Positions 33,507 through 43,661 of a stretch of DNA of 64,000 nt are shown piece by piece (position 1 is the first letter of the stretch; the number at the start of each line of letters is the position of its first letter). The stretch spans positions 38,219,888 to 38,283,887 of the forward strand of contig NC_087065.1 in NCBI RefSeq assembly GCF_963678635.1. Reading direction: 5' to 3'. This DNA comes from Symsagittifera roscoffensis (Eukaryota; Xenacoelomorpha; Acoela; Convolutidae). The notes beneath the pieces were generated by a model, which saw nothing but the letters and a program-made list of their open reading frames with translations, ran no database searches and had not been told where the DNA came from. The translations under genes and the position numbers were made by a program.

Positions 33507-35122
33507 GAAATAAAACACTCCTCCGATATTTTCGAAAATTCAATAATACAACAATTAACGAAAACACAGACCTTCTAGAATACAAATTAAATGAATCTAC
33601 AGTTCCCTGTCTCCCTCTAAGTATGATTCTCATAGCTTTTAATATTTCACATACACAAAACATTAAAGGACACTCTGGATCAGAGAAAACATATTCAAAT
33701 TTCATACAAAACTTTTATTTTCCAAATGCACCAATTTGGATAAAAGTACTATGCAATGATTGTATAGTATGTCAACTAAATAAACCTTATCCAAATCAAA
33801 AACAAATAGCACAAAAACAAGACTTTAAAGGACAAAGTTTGTACTTTAACCACCGTATCTCCTTTGATACAAAAGGACCAATTTCACCCTCATCCGAAGG
33901 AAACTCCTACATTATGGTAATTGTTGACGCGTTTACACATTATGTAGCACTTAACCCCGTACCACATTGTAACGCTTATTACGCTTACACAACACTCTAT
34001 GAACACTGGATAACTAGAAATTCTAGTTACAGATAACGGTACAGAATTCATAAATAATGAAATTATCACAATATGTCATCTATATAACATCAAACACAAA
34101 CCACGTACATCTCACGCACCTTGGACAAACGGCTTAGTCGAAGGTATGAACCGTTCACTACAAGAATATCTTAGATGTATCATCAATGGAAATGATACAA
34201 GATATACCGAATGGTCAGCAGATGTAAAATTATTTCCCCTAGCATATAATTCACAAATCACGACAACTCTAGGAATGTCACCATATGAAATGGTTTTTAA
34301 CCAAAAGCCACGCAAACCAATAATGTTTACAGCAAACTCTCATAAAAACGCACAAGGTTATTGTCAACCAAATAAAGACTCAATTTGTTATAACCTACCT
34401 TTACATACACACGATGAAGATCATTTTCATCACCCACAAATTCTTAAATTAGCCTCCGGTACACACACCGAATGGATTTTAAACAGAGATAAAAAACACA
34501 ATGAAATTTACCAAAAAGTAACAAAAAAGTTGTTACAAAGGCAAAACATTAATGAACAAATAAATTCACGCTTTACACCAGCCTCCGATTTAAAAATTGG
34601 AACATTTGTTTTAATACCCAATTTTAATACTCAAAAAGGAATTTCTAAAAAATTACAACCCCTTCGTAAAGGACCATACCAAATAATTGCAAAACCCACT
34701 GATGTCACATATAAAATCACCGACTCAGACAAAAAAGAAATCGTTCAACACCGAAATAACCTATTACATTATTATCCAAAAGAATACGCACTCCGCGAAC
34801 TAACTCATTTACAGGTTTAAAAGTTATTCAAAATGACCCACATACGGAAAATACAACAAAGGAACAAAAAGATTTTCACCTCAAAAACCAAATAACAAAA
34901 TCAACCACCACAAAAAACAATACAAAAAATCTAGATCAAAATACATCTCAAAAAGAAAGAAAAAATAGAAAAATGACAGAACAAATAATACCCCAAGAAC
35001 AAATCGACAAATCAGAACATAGAGAGTCTTCACGACTTAGAAATCAACCACGTAAAAATTATAAATTATTCATCCCACAATCTAAAATATTAAAGAAAGT
35101 CGAATTTCAAAAACAACCTTAA
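33480..35122 (+). pseudogene. Integrase part of Pol, two further frameshifts
   Basis: The zinc domain (HTQNIKGHSG ... CNDCIVCQ) is followed by the core with Asp at 33866-33868 (SFDTKGP), Asp at 34032-34034 (TDNGTEF) and Glu at 34140-34142 (NGLVEG), giving a D-35-E pair. A frameshift just before TDNGTEF (near 34020) separates the first Asp from the other two. Another near 34815 separates the SH3-like C-terminal part (PLRKGPYQIIAKP) from a basic tail that ends at 35122. No chromodomain is visible. Confidence 0.88.
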
Positions 35123-35941
35123 TTTTGTATTTCACAGTCTTAGATCTTTGAAATATTTTGAATTTTCATTTTTCAAAATAACATGCTGACAAACACGCAT
35201 CGATTCTAGTTCATAATTAGCCAATAGGATTCATCCAATCCGTCACCTTCTCTAACTCTAACACAGATCAACTAGACGAACGATATTAAACTCCAGGCAT
35301 ATCTATAACTATAACTTTGCGACCTCCAGGTCAAAAATAGGCAAACCATTCCAACTTGACAACTAAAATAAATATCACTATAATATCATAACCCTCCCTT
35401 ATCTAATAAACCAAAGATCAACAATATTTCCCCAACTCAGACCTCAAATACCCCCCAAACAAATATGTTAAATTAGCCTAAAGTAAAAGAACGACCATTT
35501 TAATTAGCCTAAAGTATAAAAATCTCAAAAATACCCCAGATCATTTGACAAATGAAAATAAAGACAAAGAAGACCTCCCGATCACCATGAAATTTGCCCC
35601 CAACAGTTTTTCACAAAACTCGACCCACTTGTCAAAAAACCAATAAATAATTCGACCACACTTGAAAATTGCCTCAAACAACAAAAAATATTCGATCGAG
35701 AAGCCATTTCTTAATTGCTCTTCTCTCGACCAGTTACCATAATTCTAAGTATTTTCGCAAACTTTTTCACAATATTTAAACCTTTCATCATATTTCTTTT
35801 TGATACCTTTGAATCTTTTCTAATAATCTTAATCATTTTTTGCATTACTTTTTAAATTTTCTATTCCATATTTGAACTATACCTCCAGCTTTCAAAAGCT
35901 ATTGACTATATCCACAGGTACGATTCACAAAACTTATCTAA
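35123..35941 (+). other. Non-coding spacer between Pol and accessory genes
   Basis: A/C-rich with no ORF of note. CAG|GTACGA at about 35916 resembles a splice donor. Confidence 0.4.
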
Positions 35942-36130
35942 ATGATACGAACCATTTTTAGTAGAACAGATATTTTTTTACTATTTGTAATTTTTATAAC
36001 ATTTATATCATCCCTCATCTTGACAATATGCAAATGTATAAAGAAAGCAATTATCACATTCGCCCTAGCAACAATCCTCCTAATACTTTTTCTAGAAGAA
36101 TACTACAATAAACATAAAATTTTCCACTAA
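35942..36130 (+). CDS. Small two-transmembrane protein (62 aa), viroporin-like shape
   Basis: A short N-terminus is followed by a hydrophobic stretch (FLLFVIFITFISSLILTI), a Cys/Lys loop (CKCIKK), a second hydrophobic stretch (IITFALATILLILFL) and a charged tail. It ends 32 nt inside the next open frame (36096-37271), in a different phase. The architecture resembles small viral ion-channel or membrane-remodelling proteins, but there is no sequence evidence for that function. Confidence 0.5.
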   Translation: MIRTIFSRTDIFLLFVIFITFISSLILTICKCIKKAIITFALATILLILFLEEYYNKHKIFH

Positions 36131-37271
36131 GAGAATAGATCAAAAACCATCAAAAATTGCTAACCAACAATCACATAGTCAGTCTTCACCGACATCATCC
36201 CAAGAAAACCCGACACCACCTTCAACTACCCAAAACCCCCAAACATCTACACGAACTTCCTTTCAAGATAACCCATATACCTTTGAAGAACGACACGCTC
36301 GCTTATCAGAACCACTAGAACCAGTCCAACGACAAGCACCTCTATGCGAACCGACATATAACTTATACCCAACACTACCACAAGAGTTAAGTAGAATAAG
36401 AACTCCTAGTCAAAACCAAAATACAGTCGAAATAAATAGACAAATTATACATCCTCGACGAAACAGAAATTTTCAAACTCCCCGAGTTCATTTTGATATA
36501 CCTCAATCCCCGTCACAAAAAACACCAGAAAACCCCATTGGTATCTTACCAGAAACCCCTACACTTCTTTCACAACGTAGCACCTCAAGTCTACCCTCAG
36601 ATTACTTAGGTTCAACACCAACATCTGAACAAATACGTGAAAATCCCTTCAATCCCCCAAACCAAACATCACGACTACCATATTGGACAACACATTCATT
36701 CACACAAGGTGAACTAAATTTAGTCAATGATCCAATAGATATTTCTACGGATACAACAACATCCTCATCACTACCAGAAACATTATCACTACCATCCACA
36801 CCATCAATAAGCCAGATTTCACCACCACCTTTTAACTTAAATTTCCCAAATAACCTCGACGTTAGATATCGAGAACAATCATCAACAAATATTCCTTTAA
36901 GACTAGACTGGAATACATTCACAGCACCTCCACCATTATTTGGACAACACCTAGAAAGTAACCGACTCCACAATTGGGCACTAAATAGACTACAATATAG
37001 ACAAGACATTCACGAAGACATTCGTGCTCATAACATCCAAATACTCCAACAGAATAGTCTACAATTAAAATTTGAAATCACGGTTAAATTAAACAACATT
37101 ACTCAACATCCCTATCCATTAAATCCACCAAATATAACAGCTCAATCCCTACCACCACCATTTATAACAACTGAAGTAATATACAAACACGACAGATATA
37201 CCAAAAAGACAATTGGTTACATCACATTTTATAACTCATACTCAGGATTGTCATACACATGTATATTCTAA
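36096..37271 (+). CDS. Ser/Pro/Thr-rich ~390-codon frame without ATG
   Basis: Open from 36096 to TAA at 37269-37271 with no in-frame ATG, so it must be reached by splicing, by a frameshift from the preceding two-TM ORF, or have lost its start. The first two thirds are low-complexity Pro/Ser/Thr/Gln-rich. The end is more ordered (LRLDWNTFTAPPPLFGQ, YKHDRYTKKTIGYITF). It overlaps the Env ATG (37259) by 13 nt. An open frame of this length without stops is unlikely by chance in AT-rich DNA. Function unknown. Confidence 0.5.
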   Translation, partial: KNTTINIKFSTKRIDQKPSKIANQQSHSQSSPTSSQENPTPPSTTQNPQTSTRTSFQDNPYTFEERHARLSEPLEPVQRQAPLCEPTYNLYPTLPQELSRIRTPSQNQNTVEINRQIIHPRRNRNFQTPRVHFDIPQSPSQKTPENPIGILPETPTLLSQRSTSSLPSDYLGSTPTSEQIRENPFNPPNQTSRLPYWTTHSFTQGELNLVNDPIDISTDTTTSSSLPETLSLPSTPSISQISPPPFNLNFPNNLDVRYREQSSTNIPLRLDWNTFTAPPPLFGQHLESNRLHNWALNRLQYRQDIHEDIRAHNIQILQQNSLQLKFEITVKLNNITQHPYPLNPPNITAQSLPPPFITTEVIYKHDRYTKKTIGYITFYNSYSGLSYTCIF

Positions 37272-39856
37272 AAATTTTAATTTTTCTCCAACTCCTTTTT
37301 CTAATAACCTCAAATCAAAACATAAACCCTTCCCCCCGCACAGGACCACAAGATTTATTAGTAACACATTACGATTGTGAAGAAAACGAACAAAAAACAC
37401 TGCACAAATATGCAATAAATCAAGTATCACAATGCGAAACAGAACCACAAGCCATAGAAACTACAAATGTAATCGCAACACTTTACTCAAAAGCCCGAGC
37501 AACAACCGTTATAGGATATAAATTCACAGCAACATTTTCTGAAAAGAAAGTACATTGTTCACAGGTTTCAAATGGAAATAAAAACCGACTTGACCATGAA
37601 TCATTCTACCAGAGTAATATAGAACGACTTTTACATCTCAATCCCGAAGATTGTAAAAACGAGACTAAATATCACAAGAAATAAAAACACAGATAGAAAA
37701 CTAGTATATTTCCAAGTTTTTTCAGATTCTGTACATCAAGCAGAACTTGAAAGATATCAAGGACATATAAAATTAGATGAAAAGTACCCATATAACGGCG
37801 CACACGGACGATTAACTTATGATATACACGATAAACACTGGATACCACACATTGGTATAAATGACCCATCAAACTGCAAAGCAGACACAAAAAATAAAGG
37901 ATATCAAGAAATCATGTTTTTCGATTGGAAAATACAACTCGAAAAAATACAACTCACACGCGATTTATCAGACAACACAATGATCTATCAAGGAATTAGA
38001 TTACCTTGTAAAAACGACCAAGGCTATTGTGACCCTACAACACGAACACAAGCAACAATTGTTTGGTTCCCCGAAGACACATGTACAACATTTCAAGTAG
38101 CAAAAATACACGCTCGTATGATAAAATTTCACGAAAAATATTTTATACAATCAATACCATATGAACAAGTAAATCCATTACGAAAAATAAGTTCTAATTT
38201 TAGAAACATTCACAATATAGAAAATAAATTAACACGTTTTCAAATATATCAAGAAACAGAACTTGCATGTAAATACAGAAATCCACTTCACAAAACACAA
38301 TACTCCGAGATATTAGTTGAATACGAAAAAGGATTCGACATGACCACTGGAAAAGTAAAAATCGACCCATATGCAACAGGTCATCCTCTAAACGAAGGAA
38401 CATTGTATATACCAGTTAATTTTCAAAAAAATACAGGTCAACCTGGTGGACATTTAAAGCCCCAAGACGATCAAAGTACACGTTTACAAGAACTATCACT
38501 AATGAATAGTACATATTTCGGTAATATCCACTATGATATTCACTTAGATATGAAACTAGACTACACGATTAGCCGAATTTTTCAAGAAATGTCACTCTCC
38601 GAATTAGAAACACTACACCAACTATGCGAATTAGAAAGAACACAAATATTACAATCACTTGCACTAGCAGTATTAAAAATACCCTACGCAGGATATTTAC
38701 TATCAGGAAATAGATCAAATTTTTTAGACTACGAAGGAAACATTTTATGGTTTTATACTTGTACCAAAAAAGTATCACCACTATATGTTTTTGAAGACAA
38801 ACGATCCCTATCTTTTATAAGAATAAAGTACACTTCGTTGACACACTTTCAAGACGAACCTATTTCTGGGATACCGCAGTCCCATGTGGATCAGAAAACA
38901 GCCACAATGTAGTACAACTGAACCCTGACGAAGATAAATATTACCTTCTTACCCCATATCCCACATTAATGCAATCACTCAAAAAATTTTCACCAGAAAG
39001 CATTCGCGCTATCGCTCGAAACCCAAATATAGACTTACAATCAATTGGAATATATTCAAAATCCGATATACAACATCATATCAGAACACAACAATTCCAA
39101 GAATTATTAACACAAATGGACACTATACAAAGACAATCAATTGACCAAAACTTACGCAAACTTGCCGAAACAGCAGGATTTGCAGATATTTATACACAAG
39201 ATTATAGCGGATATTTTAAAGACATTAAAGACTGTATATATCTAAACGGTGAAAAATACCGACCACAAGATATCTCACCTATAAATATTTTCAGCTTTGT
39301 CACACTCAAAAATGAAATTCTTGATTTTCTAGGATGGCCCTACTACATCTTAGAAAAATTGACTATTTTATACGCAATGTTTAACTTTATAGGATTTCTT
39401 TTTTCACTCTTAAAAGGAATCTATAACACATGTGCTATACACATACAAGTCAATAGACAAGCAAGTGTAGCACGCATACTATTTGCAGGATTTTTTGGAA
39501 TTTTTTCTACATCAATAAACAAAATTCTTTTAGATGCAGAAATAAAAGAATACAACACAAAAATAGCAACAAGGCAGAACACATACGACGAAGAACATAA
39601 CAATGTGGACACAACGCCAACAGCACCACAGTTACCACCCCTACCACATAACCATCCATTATCCCTAGTCCCACGTAATTTTCGAAACTTAGCAATAACA
39701 CATAATCCAAATTTTAGACCAACCATATCACAAAGTCCCATCCAACATATAATGACACGCCACTCACAAGATGAAAATACTTATGAACAAATTATAGAAC
39801 AACCCCATACCACCGCTTTTCAGTCTCAAAATAATAATTTTTTTAGCCCACGATGA
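37259..39856 (+). pseudogene. Envelope glycoprotein, chuvirus-type G-like, two frameshifts
   Basis: The start has a clear signal peptide (MYILKILIFLQLLFLIT). The ectodomain has a Cys layout typical of chuvirus-like glycoproteins: an early YDC, spaced single Cys residues, then a Pro-Cys ... Cys ... Val-Trp ... Cys block (IRLPCKND, YCDP, IVWFPEDTC). Near the C-terminus two hydrophobic segments occur (LTILYAMFNFIGFLFSLL and ILFAGFFGIFSTSI), then a Pro-rich tail ending SPR. Frame changes lie near 37660-37684 and 38790-38825, so this copy cannot make full-length protein. The similarity to chuvirus G is my recognition of the pattern, not a search result. A phlebovirus Gc or baculovirus F origin seems less likely. 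Confidence 0.65.
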
Positions 39857-40524
39857 GCCGACAACTTGGATCCCTACACCGCTCAAATTCACACCCAACC
39901 AACCTCAACACTCCAATTACAATAATTCCACTTTTTGCCTTCCCACCACCCGATTTCCCAACCAATAATATAAGATCAGGCATGAATTCAGACACTAATT
40001 CACACATCTCAGTTTTATACTCCATCTCACAACTCAATAACCCAGATATTGAAACCCCTGACGAATTCGCCGACTCTGAACCATCTCCATCTAATAATTT
40101 TCAAACCAATCCCTCAGTTTTTTCGAAACCCCCTTTTCAACCAATCCCAACAAATAACCCACTCCCATCCATTTCTACACCCTCTTATGCTTCCCAAGTC
40201 ACTCCAACCTATTCTTCACATCATTCAGACCGATCATCCAATTCTCCAGATACCCCCCAAATCTCCCCAGAACTAGATAATTTTATTACATTACAACAAC
40301 AACCCTACCACCTTGACATCCCCACCATAAACCAAATTTCATCCACAATAGATTCATCCAACCCTCCTACCCCTACACCCTCTTCAATTTATACCGAATC
40401 ATTAGCACCATCATCCACATCTACTGAATCTTCACTCAGCACTAATAGAGCTTACCGCACTTTTAAAAGAAAGTTCCCCAACCATCCTTTCCCAGCAAAA
40501 CCAGGAAAGCCCGTGAATATATAA
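39853..40524 (+). CDS. Accessory ORF, 223-aa Ser/Pro/Asn-rich protein
   Basis: Its ATG overlaps the Env stop as ATGA (39853-39856), a layout used for coupled termination-reinitiation. The product is almost entirely Ser/Pro/Thr/Asn-rich with no TM segment, ending in a basic stretch (TFKRKFPNHPFPAKPGKP). The reading phase of the next ORF is already open before this one ends, so the two could be joined by frameshifting or splicing, although I found no canonical slippery heptamer. No family recognised. Confidence 0.5.
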   Translation: MSRQLGSLHRSNSHPTNLNTPITIIPLFAFPPPDFPTNNIRSGMNSDTNSHISVLYSISQLNNPDIETPDEFADSEPSPSNNFQTNPSVFSKPPFQPIPTNNPLPSISTPSYASQVTPTYSSHHSDRSSNSPDTPQISPELDNFITLQQQPYHLDIPTINQISSTIDSSNPPTPTPSSIYTESLAPSSTSTESSLSTNRAYRTFKRKFPNHPFPAKPGKPVNI

Positions 40525-40649
40525 ATCACCCAAATCACACTAATACAAAAGAATTTTTAGCTATCACCTTACCCTCATTTCCACAATACACCTTAAACAC
40601 CCCTCACGACACTAACGAAACACGTAACTTTGTAGACGAACACGTTTTA

Positions 40650-41660
40650 ATGCCTACCCTTCCTTGGACCTCATATTATCATTTTACTAATCCCCTTTGC
40701 TTACCTTTATCTAACACTCACATCGATATAGAACGAAATAAGGACATGCTATATCGACTCACTACACCACTAACACCTAGACAATTTACTTACATCGGAT
40801 ATAAAAAATCACTAAAAACATACACTGCACCCCGAGCTAACGAATATACGCTAGAATATTACGATCATAACATCATCAGAACTAACCAAGATCAATTCTT
40901 AGACGATGACCGCTTCGCTAACCCACAAATCACAGAAAAATTTTTCATTAAAACACCATATGTATTTACCCTCAATATCTTTGATCGCAAATTTAACCAC
41001 ATCATCTCAGAAGCACTAACAGACACGCAAGCCTACGAAAGTTTTAAAGAACGCTTCCAAATATTTTCACTAACCTTTCATTTCCTTGCACCACATGAAA
41101 GAGACTTGCACTGCTCACACGATATTATGTTGCGCACTAAACAAACTCACACATATACATATTATCGTTTTATCCAAAATCACTTCGACCTACACACTCC
41201 CTCCAGACAACCACACCACCGTTTTCAATTCATCAATTCCAAATACACCTCACCATTCTTTCTTAACTTCACATATTGCATTAAAGATACTAACCTTCAT
41301 GGTATTCTTCGAAATTATGATCCCATAACCCAAATGTATATTTTTTGTCCCATCACCAAGACCTTCAACGCAGAAGAATCCCGACCCTTCCTTCTCCCAC
41401 ACGAATTTGTTCAACCAATAGAAATCCCCATTTTAGAATACATCCACAACACTAAATTCAATCACAAATTACATAATCTAATCCAAAACACACCTTATGA
41501 GTTTGCAGTTGGCACTGAAGAACTAACCACCATTAAAGCACTTCCATTGCTTTGGCCACTGCTTCAAACTAAAAATATCATCCGCATCTTAGCTAAATTA
41601 CTAACAACTTCAGATCTCATCCACGACATCTTCCCCCACGGTTTCTTCCCCGACGACTAA
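40650..41660 (+). CDS. Orphan accessory protein, 336 aa
   Basis: It starts at ATG 40650, but the frame is open about 180 nt further upstream (FPQYTLNTPHDTNE and similar precede the ATG), overlapping the previous ORF. The protein is balanced in composition, aromatic- and His-rich, and looks folded (YIGYKKSLKTYTAPRANEY, FFIKTPYVFTLNIFDRK). It has no TM segment or signal peptide. It is the last plus-strand gene of the element and ends in TAA directly before CAGGTAAGT. I recognise no family. Confidence 0.6.
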   Translation: MPTLPWTSYYHFTNPLCLPLSNTHIDIERNKDMLYRLTTPLTPRQFTYIGYKKSLKTYTAPRANEYTLEYYDHNIIRTNQDQFLDDDRFANPQITEKFFIKTPYVFTLNIFDRKFNHIISEALTDTQAYESFKERFQIFSLTFHFLAPHERDLHCSHDIMLRTKQTHTYTYYRFIQNHFDLHTPSRQPHHRFQFINSKYTSPFFLNFTYCIKDTNLHGILRNYDPITQMYIFCPITKTFNAEESRPFLLPHEFVQPIEIPILEYIHNTKFNHKLHNLIQNTPYEFAVGTEELTTIKALPLLWPLLQTKNIIRILAKLLTTSDLIHDIFPHGFFPDD

Positions 41661-41663
41661 CAG

Positions 41664-41742
41664 GTAAGTATGATTTATACATATTATTAACTAATTAAAT
41701 TAAAATTAGAAACTAACCATTCTTTATTCATGTCTTCTTTAG
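41664..41742 (+). other. Intron-like segment after the last ORF
   Basis: CAG|GTAAGT, a consensus donor, is followed by AT-rich sequence and TTCTTTAG (41742) or TTTTAG (41750). The size of 79 or 87 nt is typical of small invertebrate introns. It lies just 3' of the stop codon at 41658-41660. Confidence 0.35.
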
Positions 41743-41750
41743 AATTTTAG

Positions 41751-42722
41751 CCTTCATCCAACGATCATCTGAAAAATTCACAAAAGAAAATAAAAATTGA
41801 AAACTTCTTCAAACTGTTTAAAACTCTATTAATTTTTTGCACCAAACAATTAAATAAAAATAATACCAATGCAGTAATTTAATTTATAAATTTTTTCCCA
41901 AATGCAGTAAATCTAATAATGATGAAAATTTGTAACTTAATTTTCCCCAACAACTAGCAGTAAATTTGAATTTCTATGTAATAAATTGATAAAACGAAAA
42001 TGCAGTACTAACCTTTTGATATTTCCATTCATTCGCACAAAAATTCTATCCACACTCGCACAGCTCGCCAACGAAGAATTGTTTAAAATAATAAATTTCA
42101 GTTTCAAGCTTTCACACTCAACAACTCTAACACACGATAACAAGTTTCAAACTTTCCTTTAACCTGGTTGGAAAGGAATTATATACTAAACAAAACTAAC
42201 CAATGCAGCTTACTAAACACGACAACACATAGAATAACAGCATGACTAAGAAAAGGAAACCAACGGTACCCAAACCGGATTAACCCAGTTTAAAACTGGA
42301 TAATTTATTCTTTTGAAGACTATTATAAAGTCTAAGAAAGAAATAATAAAACACAAAAAAGTCGAAAGACAAACCCATACCAAAAACAATTTGATTTTTG
42401 AAAAAAGGACACAACCAACGAAACGTAAGAAAAACCACAATAAACCCAACATAAAAGGTTATCACATAATAGGACCTCTCACAAAAACCGCACGAAATCA
42501 TACTCCCACTCCTGGCCTAACCCACCAGAGAGGACGTCCTGAGCATGCTCTATAGCCGGCCTAACCCACCGCGCTACATCCACGCTTTGTGACACACACT
42601 CCTATTTTTAATAAGAGCTACTCAAGGGTGAGTAACTCTTCAAAATAACCGAACTAAAACAAAAAGCTTTTGTGAAAACAACTAACCAAAATCATAACTA
42701 AAACATTAAACTAAAAAAAATT
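41751..42722 (+). other. 3' untranslated part of the element
   Basis: A-rich, no convincing ORF. It includes a near-perfect hairpin GAGCTACTC-AAGGGT-GAGTAACTC at about 42617-42641 and a more GC-rich patch near 42500-42600. Confidence 0.4.
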
Positions 42723-43199
42723 TTATAAAATGTAAATTATATCTTGCAGTATATAGATCAGCATACAACACCAAAGACGAACATCCAAAGACAAAATGAC
42801 CCCACTACACTCGAAAAAGAATGGCCAACCACAATCAATATGCCGCTCACAAACACAACTCAAAGGATTTAGAGTACGACTTGACTTCGCAGAAAAGGAC
42901 TTCATTGAACTAGACCAATAACCACCTCGATGTTCAAGTATACGTACAGATCCGAGTAACCAGGCATCCCCTCCACGCACAATCTCCACGCCATTCCCAG
43001 ACAAGATCAAACACAAAGAAGTTCTCATCAATGAAACAGAAAAACCTGACATAGCCAACCATTCTGAAATCAGATTTGAGTTTGTTGCGAAAACCCAGTC
43101 GTTGTCATGAGAAGACACAACGATTGAACCTGGAACTTCTCTAACAAGAGAACCCAGAAGAAATATGATGTTCGCCAAATACCAACGTCCATCATCCAT
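42723..43199 (-). CDS. Antisense 158-codon ORF next to the 3' LTR (doubtful)
   Basis: The minus strand is open for 158 codons from ATG 43199 (MDDGRWYLANIIFLLG ...). The base composition here is less A/C-skewed than in the rest of the element, suggesting inserted DNA. However, a plus-strand frame from 42796 with two stops (GFRVRLDFAEKDFIELD, HKEVLINETEKPDIANH) looks equally protein-like, so the antisense frame may be its shadow. No domain recognised on either strand. Confidence 0.25.
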   Translation of the reverse strand: MDDGRWYLANIIFLLGSLVREVPGSIVVSSHDNDWVFATNSNLISEWLAMSGFSVSLMRTSLCLILSGNGVEIVRGGDAWLLGSVRILEHRGGYWSSSMKSFSAKSSRTLNPLSCVCERHIDCGWPFFFECSGVILSLDVRLWCCMLIYILQDIIYIL

Positions 43200-43251
43200 C
43201 CTTTGAATTACAGAAAGACTATTCTAAAAAACTCTGTAAAACCCGGATGGG

Positions 43252-43661
43252 TGGAACCTGATCTAAACTACATTTTATGATTGGATAAATTAGATATTTT
43301 ACCACTGTAAAGTATTTAATATTAACCAATCATGATCCATCTAACTAACAACCCACTTATTTGTAAGTGCTGAAATTACTTGTAATTTCAGCACCAGAGA
43401 GATTTGAATTTAACTTAAAAATTAGTTGACTCTCCAAGAAGACTTCAGCAGCCGCAATAAACCAGTACACCCTAGATCTATTGAGCCTAGCAGAGACTAG
43501 TTAAACAACCTGAGACTAGATAGTATAAGAGTAAGATTAGGATTGGTATTAGACTAAGAAGTTGCACGAATCTATCCGGCCGAAAATAAGATAGCGTGAC
43601 GAGCAGACGGTGTACCCTATCCGAAATTACTCTATGAGTTATACACTTCGGTCCTAACTCA
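43252..43661 (+). repeat. 3' LTR of copy B
   Basis: 410 bp, preceded by a short purine tract (GGATGGG) and followed by TGTT. Nearly identical to the 5' LTR (for example CTTAAAAATT against CTTAGAAATT and GGTCCTAAC against GGTCTTAAC). Confidence 0.93.

Larger units (their letters stand above)
24802..43661 (+). mobile_element. Complete 18.86-kb env-bearing Ty3/gypsy-like LTR retroelement, copy B
   Basis: Both LTRs are 410 bp (24802-25211 and 43252-43661), start TGGAACC, end ACTCA and are flanked by TGTT on each side (24798-24801 and 43662-43665). The internal order is PBS, ORF0, leader stem-loops, ORF1, Gag-Pol, a two-TM ORF, a Ser/Pro-rich frame, Env and two orphan ORFs. RNase H followed by integrase in Pol is the Ty3/gypsy and retrovirus order. 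About 8.5 kb downstream of pol is unusually long for this group. The LTRs differ at about two positions, suggesting recent insertion. Gag-Pol has three stops and three frameshifts and Env two frameshifts, so this copy is not functional on its own and may have been mobilised in trans. Confidence 0.95.

Noticed and set aside
40455-40530. Programmed -1 frameshift joining the 223-aa and 336-aa ORFs
   Set aside because: The frames overlap, but no canonical slippery heptamer was found where the shift would have to occur, so joining is left open.
42520-42600. tRNA A-box-like sequence on the minus strand (TAGCGCGGTGGG)
   Set aside because: No B box at a suitable distance and no cloverleaf, so neither a tRNA nor a SINE can be supported.
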